In this document: piece by piece, positions 8,501 to 15,388 of the stretch
Position numbering within the stretch: position 1 is the first letter of the stretch
Layout of the letters: every line of letters begins with the position of its first letter
Assembly (NCBI GenBank): GCA_003564735.1
Contig: PXEK01000123.1
Location: 1-15,870 of the forward strand
Length of the DNA stretch: 15,870 bases
Reading direction: 5' to 3'
Source of the DNA: Cryomorphaceae bacterium
Lineage (GTDB): Bacteria; Bacteroidota; Bacteroidia; Flavobacteriales_G; Salibacteraceae
Notes under the pieces: generated by a model
What the model was told of the DNA's origin: nothing
The model's database searches: none
The model's input: the letters and a program-made list of their open reading frames with translations, nothing else
Made by a program: the position numbers and the translations under genes

Positions 8501-11437
8501 ATTTTCGAGTGTTTCAAGTCTGTCATCAATTAAATTGCGCAGGTCTTCACTCGAAGTGGGGCGTTTTGCCCTCAATTGTGCAGACTCTTGACGTGTGGCA
8601 TCGAGGTAATCTCTTGTTGCGTTTACTTGTGCCAGCGCCTGAGCTGTCGGGTCTAAAATATTATCAATTTTATTTTGTACCTCTTCGTAATGAGCTTCGT
8701 AAGCGGGAGGTTTATATTCAGGTTGAGTTTCAGCTAGCGGTGCTTGAGTGCGATCTTGCTCGGCAGTTTCGACCCCGCCCGTTAAATCTTCCCGTCCTTC
8801 GGGAACGGTGCTTTCTCGATAATCGGCAGCGGTTGAAGTGCTTTCTTTTGATTCGTCTGTTTCTGTTTGAGCTGTCGCGAGGTTGGGCTCACTATCATTC
8901 TTTGCGGTTGATTTAGAGTTTGTTTTGCGCAGTCGTTCAGTGTTTGTTTCTTCTTGTGCGTGGGCTTTTGTTGAGTCTTTGTTTATCTCTCTCTCTCGTT
9001 TAGCTAATCGTTGCGCTCTGAGTTTTTCAAAATCACTTAGTTCCTCCGTTTCTTTTATTTCGTTATCAGTTGCTATGGCTTCTTTATTTTCGATACCGGG
9101 TTGGGAAACTTCTTTTTCGCCCTCTTCTGAACGTAAATTATCTTTATCGACAAGTGCGGTTTCAGGTTTATCTAACTCAGATTGTTGTACGCTAACGGGT
9201 AAATCACTTTTCTTTTCTTTTTCGGCTTTTTCCAAAAGGGCAAGGGCATCAGTAGGGGTGGGACTTACGGGGGATCTTGAAATTTCGGGCCGAATCATTT
9301 TAAGGGTTTGGGTACGGATAGCCAGTTGTTCGGCCTCATCAGTGGCGTAGCGCTCTTTTCTTTCATAGACCTCAATGTCGTGGTTAATGGATTCAAGGTC
9401 TTCTCTAACGAGGTTGATTTCATTTTGAAACTTTTCTTGTTCTCGCTTCTTTTTAGTGCGATTTTTTTCGCTGTTTAAAAAGTTCAGTTGTGTTTTCAGC
9501 TTTTCTTTTTCTCTCTGCAGCTCTTCACTTTTGGAGCGATATTCTTTGGCTTTTGATTCGCTCTTTTCGGCCGACTTTAAATAGGCCTCATAAGCCGCGT
9601 CATCGTTTTTGGACGGGTTATCAGGGTGTTCATTAATAAATTGAGAATAGAGTTTGACGGTTTCCTCACGATTGTTATTTTCGATAGTTTTGTCTACCGT
9701 ACGTTGGGTTTGGGCAAGCTCATCCGCTCTTTGATTCATTGTTTGCGATCGGTTTTGAAGAAAAATGGCATAATGAGCTGCCGCGTCTGCGGCGGCAAGA
9801 GCGTTGGTATAATCTTGTTCTACACTTCGACTTCCGGTGTTTTGCTCGAGTTGTACTTTATACTTTTCTGCTTCTTCAAGTTTTTCTTGGGCTAGAGCTG
9901 TGGCGCGATCAGCCTCTTTTGAAATTTGATTCGCACTTTTCTCGTATTCTTGTTTTTTATTTTCCAGGGCTGCGCGTATTGCGTCATTTTCCGGAGCCTC
10001 ATCCACACCCCGTGTTTCTACTTTTTGTAAATTGGCTATGGCAGAAAAATAATCGGCCATGAGCTCGGCGTTTTGCGGTGTTTCGTTGAACCGGTTATTG
10101 ATAATCAGTTTTTCTTCATCCGCCGTTTCAATAATGCGCATGTTTTGTATAAGCGGTTTCGCCGAGTTGATTTTGGGTATGCGTACATCGCCTTGGTGTG
10201 AGGTGTTTGATCCTTTGGGTTTTACGGTAAAAATATACTTTGAGTTGTTGTTTAAAGTGAGGGTGTACCGCCCTGTTTCTTCATCGGTATTGAAATTTTG
10301 TACAACCGTGTTGTTTTTTGTGTCGGTGACTGTTACTTCTGCACCTTTGTATAATCCTTTTTCAAAAGTACCAATGAGGTAAGCGGTCCGTAATTGTCGT
10401 TCTGCCGGTTCTATTTCATAAACCGTGACTCTGCCTTCGTTATTGTTGCGAGAAGATGTGAAAAAGGCGGTATTGTCCGTTTCTAAATACAAAAAGTCAT
10501 TATCGGGAGTATTGAAGGCGTAGTCCATATTTTGTGCCGTTCCCCAAGAGTTGGTTTGGGGATTGTACGATATACTGAAAAGATCATATCCTCCCATTGA
10601 AGTGTGACCCTTGGATGAAAAGTAAAGGGTGTTGGTGTTATAGTTGTAAAAAGGGTAGGCATCATCATAGGCTGAGTTAATCGCCTCAGGTAATTTTTCG
10701 GGGGAGGAGAAATTACCTTTACTGTCTATTTTTACTTTAAATATGTTTAAATCACCGGTGTGATCGTCACCGTAAGAGGAGTACCAAATTTCATCGTGAT
10801 CGGCATGCTTGTACATCAATGAAAAATAGTTATTTTTTTTATCTGCCTTTGTTCGTAGTTCATCCAACTGGCGAATGAGTTTGAGGTTTTCACTTTCAAG
10901 TGCATAGCTAAGGTGGAAGTCGGCGATGGAGGTTTGCGTTATGTTTTTAACGTGCGGTTCTACTATAGTTTTTAGAAGCTTTTTACCGTTTTCAGCCATT
11001 CGCATTTGGCGTTGAACGGGGTATTGTCTTTTTTTTCGGTTACTCGCTTTTGCATTGAACTTTTCATAGTATTTTAGAGCCTCATCGAATCGGTAGTTAT
11101 AATGGTAGCCGAGTCCCGTAAAATACCATGCTTCGTCGGGGGCATCGGAAACTGAAGTTGAGAAGTCAAGATATTTTAATGCTTTGGATTTATCGGGTTC
11201 TGAAAATAAAAGACTCGCACCGTATCGGTAGTTGTATGTCGGGTTTTGAGGGTAAAGAGAGACAAGATTGCTGTAGAGTTTTTTAGCTTCGCTATAATGC
11301 CCTTTTGAAAAGGCTTCATCTGCAGAGTTTTCGGTGTCGCGTGTTTTTCTATCTTGAGCAGATATGTTGAAGCTCAGAAATAGTAGACCAACGGAAAACA
11401 AATAAAAAACAGACTTGATAGGAAAGGGCAATCTCAC
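5579..11437 (-). CDS. Giant secreted TPR-PD40-coiled-coil protein with three C-terminal SPOR domains
   Basis: It is a 1952-residue exported envelope protein of unknown exact function. Domain order: Sec signal peptide (1 to about 28, cleavage near ISAQD); TPR-like helices (about 37-130); PD40/beta-propeller segment (about 215-340, with DEIWYSS, NTLYFSSKG and TAFFTSS strands); a small beta domain like a carboxypeptidase-regulatory domain (about 352-420). A Glu/Lys/Arg/Ala-rich region of about 1150 residues follows, with long heptad-like helices broken by low-complexity Ser/Thr/Pro linkers. The end holds three SPOR-type domains (1593-1671, 1727-1808, 1879-1952). SPOR domains bind peptidoglycan glycan strands lacking stem peptides. 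The TPR-PD40-regulatory order recalls PorE of the type IX secretion system, but the OmpA-like C-terminus is missing. The start is a GTG at 11435-11437: an in-frame stop lies just upstream, and the signal peptide fits this start. It sits 20 bases after plsY and 9 before clpS. Domain calls are by eye; the cell-wall role is inferred. Confidence 0.93.
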   Translation of the reverse strand: MRLPFPIKSVFYLFSVGLLFLSFNISAQDRKTRDTENSADEAFSKGHYSEAKKLYSNLVSLYPQNPTYNYRYGASLLFSEPDKSKALKYLDFSTSVSDAPDEAWYFTGLGYHYNYRFDEALKYYEKFNAKASNRKKRQYPVQRQMRMAENGKKLLKTIVEPHVKNITQTSIADFHLSYALESENLKLIRQLDELRTKADKKNNYFSLMYKHADHDEIWYSSYGDDHTGDLNIFKVKIDSKGNFSSPEKLPEAINSAYDDAYPFYNYNTNTLYFSSKGHTSMGGYDLFSISYNPQTNSWGTAQNMDYAFNTPDNDFLYLETDNTAFFTSSRNNNEGRVTVYEIEPAERQLRTAYLIGTFEKGLYKGAEVTVTDTKNNTVVQNFNTDEETGRYTLTLNNNSKYIFTVKPKGSNTSHQGDVRIPKINSAKPLIQNMRIIETADEEKLIINNRFNETPQNAELMADYFSAIANLQKVETRGVDEAPENDAIRAALENKKQEYEKSANQISKEADRATALAQEKLEEAEKYKVQLEQNTGSRSVEQDYTNALAAADAAAHYAIFLQNRSQTMNQRADELAQTQRTVDKTIENNNREETVKLYSQFINEHPDNPSKNDDAAYEAYLKSAEKSESKAKEYRSKSEELQREKEKLKTQLNFLNSEKNRTKKKREQEKFQNEINLVREDLESINHDIEVYERKERYATDEAEQLAIRTQTLKMIRPEISRSPVSPTPTDALALLEKAEKEKKSDLPVSVQQSELDKPETALVDKDNLRSEEGEKEVSQPGIENKEAIATDNEIKETEELSDFEKLRAQRLAKREREINKDSTKAHAQEETNTERLRKTNSKSTAKNDSEPNLATAQTETDESKESTSTAADYRESTVPEGREDLTGGVETAEQDRTQAPLAETQPEYKPPAYEAHYEEVQNKIDNILDPTAQALAQVNATRDYLDATRQESAQLRAKRPTSSEDLRNLIDDRLETLENREKELEDTLETAEKEFYAGHKPNAEFNPGEEFEESFTIQDIEDKFFFEYETLDEKNPTAKAEKSIDITRQYILELESVKQKLEARESSLPGGSPNKIKIKRELRYIEDAIELKNRQITYNETLLAQSEIEQYSENIDVSLPKTETLYSSTERTRIDETAQNETAFADTKNDEPTRQDTPQADRKDQESATRRKKPTAAQKTKSKSQNPVVNETLTNLNEEQTKYEKSVKKAEKDIENARENLEGAKRRNRREAELNLNNAQAELSIAQRNLEMTSILKTKVEEIVTRPGEAQVYKSLEDSAQAARDRSARLYREGEQLRDAGKAKEAQEKIEASGRMSKRALSFEKLAQRLKEIETEAAKTREIHEPADYEVPDGELIAFESAVSLTNEEQIELRTGTHYREYEQAENKFRNDLLRASTQYDDARDMEYKGAQLNRAAQRKKQEGASEAEIKAVEEEAQYLYEQAQKQKKLAAEQRREAIVTFNLVRQGLLDEDTEESNRLIALINQRDEDIKSLASTPISALDSKKSFTEATIAEEGTPGSRETTVAQTPEKPTSAESEIRATDERLTKTAGNEKQKRSTAQTTAAAFSMKASGESATGNAPLIPFITAEDAVTYRVQVAAFRERVSTDYFPFEPMSALELPNGIIRYLAGNFNNRNTAEQAKQQIQQAGYPDAFVVAYRGNENISLAAAASSVKPTAERPDATVNQPTKTAESSQGTITAPQTLTPQTGVRVQVGDLADVENRGQFFYTVQVGVYSTTTPFESLPRISPMNKEDLGTGVSRYSTGVFTDLDKAVQAKNNIQNTVPDAFVTAYFNGERVSIERAKELGSDQNYTLEQAPEQTRERITQPEKQETDVRQEPVEEKTTQTAQDVSIRDKEDDSREQTKERKQEAPKGIKEGQLTVEVGPYEGNVPVADAREILQLSKVGVNIQKSGGSTFYQIGIFDDNEEAEKLARSLRRKGLREAKVIEYKK

Positions 11438-11457
11438 GGTTAAAAATTTATTATCAG

Positions 11458-12108
11458 TTAGTTATCCTTGTTTTTCCTGTCGGCAAATCGAAACTTTGAT
11501 TCATCGTTATTTAAAATGCGTATAATATTTTTTCGATGCGTAAATAAAACAAGCACTGCAATAATAACACTAAAAACCGATAAAACTGTGCTTTCAGGCT
11601 TGAAAATCAAAATTATTATAAAGGGAAAACTCATGGCTGCAGTAATAGAAGCGAGTGAAACTATTTTTGACAGGGTAAAAACCAGGGAAAATATGACCAC
11701 GCTTAAAAAAGAGGCCAAAGGGTGTACGGCGAATATAATGCCCAAGAGGGTAGCAATACCTTTTCCTCCCTTGAACCCGGCGAAAACCGGTAGTATATGG
11801 CCTAACAAAGCGGTTGCACCCAAGACTAGTTGCACGCTTACGGGGTCCCAGCCCGCGGGCAAATGTGTAATAAACTGAATGAGTTGTACGGCGAAATATC
11901 CTTTTAGCGTATCCAAAATGAGGACAGGCAAGCCTATTTTGGGGCCCAAAACTCTGAATGTATTGGTGGCTCCGGCATTACCGCTTCCATATTTGCGTAC
12001 ATCAATTTTATAGAAAATTTTTCCCAACCAAACCGCGGAGGGAATGGAACCTAAAAGATATGCCCCAATAAAAGTGAGCAGAAATGGAAAGTACTCAAAC
12101 GAGTTCAT
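11458..12108 (-). CDS. plsY: Glycerol-3-phosphate acyltransferase PlsY (acyl-phosphate dependent)
   Basis: It is an integral inner-membrane enzyme that transfers an acyl group from acyl-phosphate to glycerol-3-phosphate, the first membrane step of phospholipid synthesis. The 216-residue length is normal for the family. All three conserved cytoplasmic loops are intact: GSIPS (20-24), GSGNAGATNTFRVLG (41-55) and HILPVFAGFKGGKGIAT (104-120). The last loop holds the glycine-rich acyl-phosphate-binding segment. Hydrophobic segments at about 8-25, 58-80, 95-115, 120-145 and 150-200 fit a polytopic topology. It is the first gene of a group with the giant SPOR protein and clpS. A TACTTTTG element lies 21 bases upstream of its ATG. 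The start at 12108 places GSIPS at the usual distance from the N-terminus. Confidence 0.97.
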   Translation of the reverse strand: MNSFEYFPFLLTFIGAYLLGSIPSAVWLGKIFYKIDVRKYGSGNAGATNTFRVLGPKIGLPVLILDTLKGYFAVQLIQFITHLPAGWDPVSVQLVLGATALLGHILPVFAGFKGGKGIATLLGIIFAVHPLASFLSVVIFSLVFTLSKIVSLASITAAMSFPFIIILIFKPESTVLSVFSVIIAVLVLFTHRKNIIRILNNDESKFRFADRKNKDN

Positions 12109-12128
12109 TTATGGATTTGTTTATACTG

Positions 12129-12136
12129 CAAAAGTA
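12129..12136 (-). promoter_or_regulatory. Probable -7 promoter element for plsY operon
   Basis: On the minus strand the bases read TACTTTTG, an exact match to the TAnnTTTG -7 consensus of Bacteroidota sigma factors. It lies 21 bases before the plsY start codon, which would give a short leader. No TTG occurs about 19 bases upstream, so the -33 element is weak or absent. A second match, TAGTTTTG (12217-12224), overlaps the stop codon of the EEP gene and would give a leader of about 100 bases. Confidence 0.5.
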
Positions 12137-12221
12137 ATGGTATCTCAAAGACTTGTGATAATTGCAATCTTTTGGCATTGTTCAATGGTTAAATAATTAC
12201 GCGTTTTTGAAAGGAGCAAAA

Positions 12222-13346
12222 CTAAATACTTCTCTCGGTATTGAGAAGTTTAGCCGTAACGGGTCTATGATCAGAAAAATCAATGGGGTGAGTTTTGAAG
12301 TCTAAAAACTTCAAGCTTTGAGATGATAAAATATAATCAATTCTTAAAGGGGGAACAAACCCTATTCCCTCAAAAGTATTCCCTAATCCCTTCCCCTTGT
12401 GTATGAAGCCGTCTTGCATGTATTTCCTTACCGCGGTCATGTTGAAGCTAAAAGGAGTTTCATTAAAGTCACCTGCCAAAATTATAGGGTGCTCGCAACC
12501 TCGCATATGGTCTTCAATAGCGATTATTTGTGATGTTCTGACCTGTGCCGCAGAGACGATTTTATCAACTATACCTTGGCTCGCTTCAAAAGCTCTTTCA
12601 ATTTCTATTTTGTGAGCACGGCGCAAAAAATCATACTCAGAGTCATCAAAGCCCAATGATTGGAGGTGAATATTGTAAATGCGAATCGTTCCTGAGGGGT
12701 GGTCTATATCAGCATAAATGGCTTGAGCTTTTCCTCCTTTGTAAGTAACTACAACGCCGCTCTCTTTAATGGGGTACTTTGATAAAATGACCGAACCAAA
12801 AAAGAGTGAAGGTGTTTCGTCTCTGCCTTTGTCGTGCTCAAAGTAAATGTAAGGAGTATTTAATTTTTGAGGTATTCGTTCAAAATTATTTGCGCTCGGT
12901 TTTTTATCATTGTGGTAGAACTCTTGAATTACGTATAGGTCAGAGTTTTGACGAATGAGGAAGGCTTCAATGCTGTCGCGTAAGTTAAAATCGCTGACAA
13001 ATAGAGTTTTATTGAATAGGTGTACGTTGTAAGATGTGAGCGATATCACGTTCTCTTCCTTACTTTCCTCAATTATCGCAGGGGTATTGAACTGTACTAT
13101 TTGAACGGGTTTCGGGAATCCGAACCCCAAGGCAACTAAAGGTAAAATTGCGAATATTTTATTTTTGAAGGCGGCTAAAACAATCATGCCGATGTTGAGA
13201 AAAACTAAATATTCATAACCTAAACAAAGCACAGTTAGGATAGGGTATTTTGAGGGGCCCACCATAGAAGAGAAAGAAGCTGCAATTAATAACAGTGCAG
13301 AGAGAGTGGTAAGGAGTGCAACAAGTACTTTATACACAATTCGCAT
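12222..13346 (-). CDS. Membrane-anchored endonuclease/exonuclease/phosphatase (EEP) family protein
   Basis: It is a predicted metal-dependent phosphodiesterase of the EEP (DNase I / AP-endonuclease-like) fold; the substrate is unknown. The N-terminus (about 1-80) has three hydrophobic segments (about 7-28, 36-60, 64-80), so the catalytic domain is tethered to the membrane. The EEP motifs are all present: SYNVHLF (Asn107), YVIQEFY (Glu142), IYNIHLQSL (His227), ILAGDFNETP (Asp293, Asn295), RIDYIL (Asp337) and FSDHRPV (Asp359, His360). Length is 374 residues, normal for Bacteroidota versions with membrane segments. It follows the short rhomboid gene by 8 bases, so the two are probably co-transcribed, and 113 bases separate it from plsY. 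Activity could be on DNA, RNA, phosphoinositide-like lipids or nucleotides; the sequence does not tell which. The active site looks complete. Confidence 0.92.
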   Translation of the reverse strand: MRIVYKVLVALLTTLSALLLIAASFSSMVGPSKYPILTVLCLGYEYLVFLNIGMIVLAAFKNKIFAILPLVALGFGFPKPVQIVQFNTPAIIEESKEENVISLTSYNVHLFNKTLFVSDFNLRDSIEAFLIRQNSDLYVIQEFYHNDKKPSANNFERIPQKLNTPYIYFEHDKGRDETPSLFFGSVILSKYPIKESGVVVTYKGGKAQAIYADIDHPSGTIRIYNIHLQSLGFDDSEYDFLRRAHKIEIERAFEASQGIVDKIVSAAQVRTSQIIAIEDHMRGCEHPIILAGDFNETPFSFNMTAVRKYMQDGFIHKGKGLGNTFEGIGFVPPLRIDYILSSQSLKFLDFKTHPIDFSDHRPVTAKLLNTERSI

Positions 13347-13354
13347 TGTGCAAA

Positions 13355-14242
13355 TTAACGATTACTCATCGTGAAAAGAAAGTCTTTTTCTTCTTTTGTT
13401 AAGCTGTCATACCCGGCTTGAGATATTTTATCTAATATGATGTCTACTCTTTGCTGTTTTTCGGCTTCGGAGAGATTAGTGAAATTTCCGGAAAAACTTT
13501 TAGTCTTCTTTTTTGAGGTCTTCTTTTTATGAACCACTTTCAGGTTTTTACCGGGTTTAAAAGCGTCAACAACCGCATGAAAAAACTTCACGGGCTTGTC
13601 GGTAATTTCAACACCTTTTTTCAGTTGCAGACCATAAATGAGTCCGAATGCAGCTCCACCTATGTGTGCTACTTTGCCCCCCATATTTTGGGTGAAATCC
13701 AAAACGGTGGAAAGTACAAAACCAACCAACGCCAAATACTTGAGTTTTACCGGCCCAACTAATAACATGCGAAGAGTATAATCAGGTAATAAAGCTGCCG
13801 TACCCACCATTACGGCTAAAACGCCGCCCGATGCACCAATTAAGAAGCTATTGGGTGAAATGAAGCCTGCAGAAGAAATTAACATAAAAGCCACCCCGCC
13901 TGTAAGGCCGCCGAATAAGTACATGAGCAGGACTCTTTCACTGCCATACATATCACTCACAATTCTACCCATCCAATACAACCAAAGCATGTTGAATAAA
14001 AGGTGAAAGAAACCTTCGTGAACAAACATATAGGTGAAGTAAGTCCAAATTTTTAGGATAGAGGCCGTAAGCCCGGCCGGTAACCCGATATTTCTCAAAA
14101 TGGCCTCACCCGTTGAGGGAGGGGTAGCTACGAGTAAGATATTGAGGACAACGAAGATGATACAGTTGATCAGAATCAACTTTTGAGTGTAATTTTTACC
14201 ACTCATAATGCGTTTAAAGTCCTCCGCGATAAAATTTGCCAT
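13355..14242 (-). CDS. Rhomboid family intramembrane serine protease with extended C-terminal tail
   Basis: It is a predicted protease that cleaves membrane-spanning substrates inside the bilayer. Its 295 residues carry six membrane segments between about 21 and 208. Rhomboid hallmarks are visible: HEGFFHLLFNM (75-85) in the second segment, the catalytic serine in IGASGG (Ser138), and the catalytic histidine in VAHIGGAAFG (His193). After the membrane core come a strongly basic patch (238-248, KKKTSKKKTKS) and a helical tail (about 258-292, with RVDIILDKISQAGYDSLTKE). That ending recurs in Bacteroidota rhomboids as far as I recall; its role is unknown. The gene lies 88 bases after the other rhomboid and 8 before the EEP gene. 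The start at 14242 leaves a 20-residue cytoplasmic N-terminus. The substrate is unknown. Confidence 0.94.
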   Translation of the reverse strand: MANFIAEDFKRIMSGKNYTQKLILINCIIFVVLNILLVATPPSTGEAILRNIGLPAGLTASILKIWTYFTYMFVHEGFFHLLFNMLWLYWMGRIVSDMYGSERVLLMYLFGGLTGGVAFMLISSAGFISPNSFLIGASGGVLAVMVGTAALLPDYTLRMLLVGPVKLKYLALVGFVLSTVLDFTQNMGGKVAHIGGAAFGLIYGLQLKKGVEITDKPVKFFHAVVDAFKPGKNLKVVHKKKTSKKKTKSFSGNFTNLSEAEKQQRVDIILDKISQAGYDSLTKEEKDFLFTMSNR

Positions 14243-14330
14243 GGTCTTTTAACGGTTTAATGTATTAAAGTGTTCTTTGGAGGTTTATTTTTTTCGCACT
14301 TCAAAAAAATGTAGTCTGAAATTGGTGAAT

Positions 14331-15212
14331 TCAGAACTGTTTGTAAAACGAATCGTCATCCTTGGCGAATTTTCGCCAAAACATGATAAGTATAAAGCCA
14401 AAAAGCATACCACCTAAATGAGCGAAATGAGCCACATTACTTCCCGCACTATTTTGTAAACCCAAAAAAAGTTCCAGAGCACCGTAGCCCATTACAAAGT
14501 ATTTTGCTTTGATGGGCACGGGTAAAAAGATGAAAAATAACCGAGTATTAGGGAACATCATCCCGAAAGCAAGCAGCAGGCCAAACAACGACCCCGATGC
14601 TCCAACAACTACAGGCAAATTGAGGAAATGCTGTCGGTATTCTGATAAAAAGGTGTACGCGTTTTCGAGGTGCCGGTCTGCTGTGCTGCCTTGAGCCACA
14701 GCGTTTAAATCTAATTTTGTTTCCTCGTAAAGGCTGTTGATTTCATGGTGAAAATTGGGATTAATATGAAATTGATGCTCGCTCAACAGTGCTTTAAGTG
14801 TATCCGGGCCCGGTGCATGCAAGAAGTTGTCAATTAAATTAATGATGGGGGCTAAATCAGTAAAATACATGATAGCGTAATGCAAAACAGCCGCGCCAAT
14901 TCCGGTAATGATGTAATACGTCAAAAACCTTTTTGACCCCCATGTATTTTCTATAGCACTGCCAAACATCCAAACGGCGAACATATTGAAGAAAATATGA
15001 CCAAATCCGCCGTGCATGAACATATAAGTAATCACCTGATACCACTCAAAATCTTCAGAAGCGATCCAGTGAAGGCCCAAGATTTGATTCAGGTTAATGC
15101 CAAAATTGATTTGCAACACCATGGTAGCCAAAAACATAATGCCGTTAATTATCAAAAGGTTTTTTACAATGGGTGGCAGCATATTAAAGCCGCCGGCTTG
15201 GTAATGACTCAT
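14331..15212 (-). CDS. Rhomboid family intramembrane serine protease with a large loop before the active-site helix
   Basis: It is a second predicted rhomboid protease, 293 residues, clearly a different subtype from its neighbour. Hallmarks are MHGGFGHIFFNMFAVWMFG (67-84), the family's WGSKRFL segment (91-97), the catalytic serine in VGASGSLFG (Ser206), and the histidine in VAHFAHLGGMLFGF (His265). Between the third membrane segment (ending near 118) and the serine helix (from about 200) lies a hydrophilic insert of about 80 residues, far longer than in compact rhomboids such as GlpG. The insert could shape substrate access. On the minus strand, TACTTTG (15241-15247) lies 28 bases before the ATG as a weak candidate -7 element. 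The gene follows mutL with a 176-base gap. The substrate is unknown. Confidence 0.94.
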   Translation of the reverse strand: MSHYQAGGFNMLPPIVKNLLIINGIMFLATMVLQINFGINLNQILGLHWIASEDFEWYQVITYMFMHGGFGHIFFNMFAVWMFGSAIENTWGSKRFLTYYIITGIGAAVLHYAIMYFTDLAPIINLIDNFLHAPGPDTLKALLSEHQFHINPNFHHEINSLYEETKLDLNAVAQGSTADRHLENAYTFLSEYRQHFLNLPVVVGASGSLFGLLLAFGMMFPNTRLFFIFLPVPIKAKYFVMGYGALELFLGLQNSAGSNVAHFAHLGGMLFGFILIMFWRKFAKDDDSFYKQF

Positions 15213-15267
15213 GCTGTTTTTATTTGTTTTTCAAAACGCGCAAAGTAAAGGTTTTCTAGCGACATTA

Positions 15268-15320
15268 TGAGTATAAGAAAGCATACTCAAAAATGTTCAC
15301 TTTACCTCGGGGCAGGTGAA
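15268..15320 (-). repeat. Two inverted repeats between mutL and the rhomboid gene
   Basis: TGAGTAT (15268-15274) pairs with ATACTCA (15283-15289) around eight bases. TTTACCT (15301-15307) pairs with AGGTGAA (15314-15320) around six bases with one G-T. Read from mutL (minus strand) the second hairpin is met first and is followed within about 9 bases by ATTTTTG, so it could be a weak mutL terminator. The first could equally be an operator for the rhomboid gene. Neither is strong. Confidence 0.35.
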
Positions 15321-15388
15321 TTCTAAGGTTGAAAGTTGATGGTAGGCATGAACGAATATCACAGTATAAAATTTAGTGAATTAGAGTG

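Noticed and set aside
8509..9350. Long + strand open frames (135 and 155 codons) opposite the giant gene
   Set aside because: They are antisense to a continuous 1952-codon frame with clear domains. Their products are biased (Ser/Leu/Phe-rich) as expected from reading Glu/Lys-rich codons backwards.
11468..11878. 136-codon + strand frame
   Set aside because: It lies wholly antisense to plsY, whose three motifs are intact; the translation has no recognisable features.
12176..12187. CATTG-TT-CAATG palindrome as a terminator of the EEP gene
   Set aside because: Only five AT-rich pairs and no T-tract; too weak to call.
14256..14269. TTTAAT-GT-ATTAAA palindrome before the shorter-looped rhomboid gene
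   Set aside because: AT-only 6-bp inverted repeat, expected by chance in AT-rich intergenic DNA; no supporting promoter element nearby.
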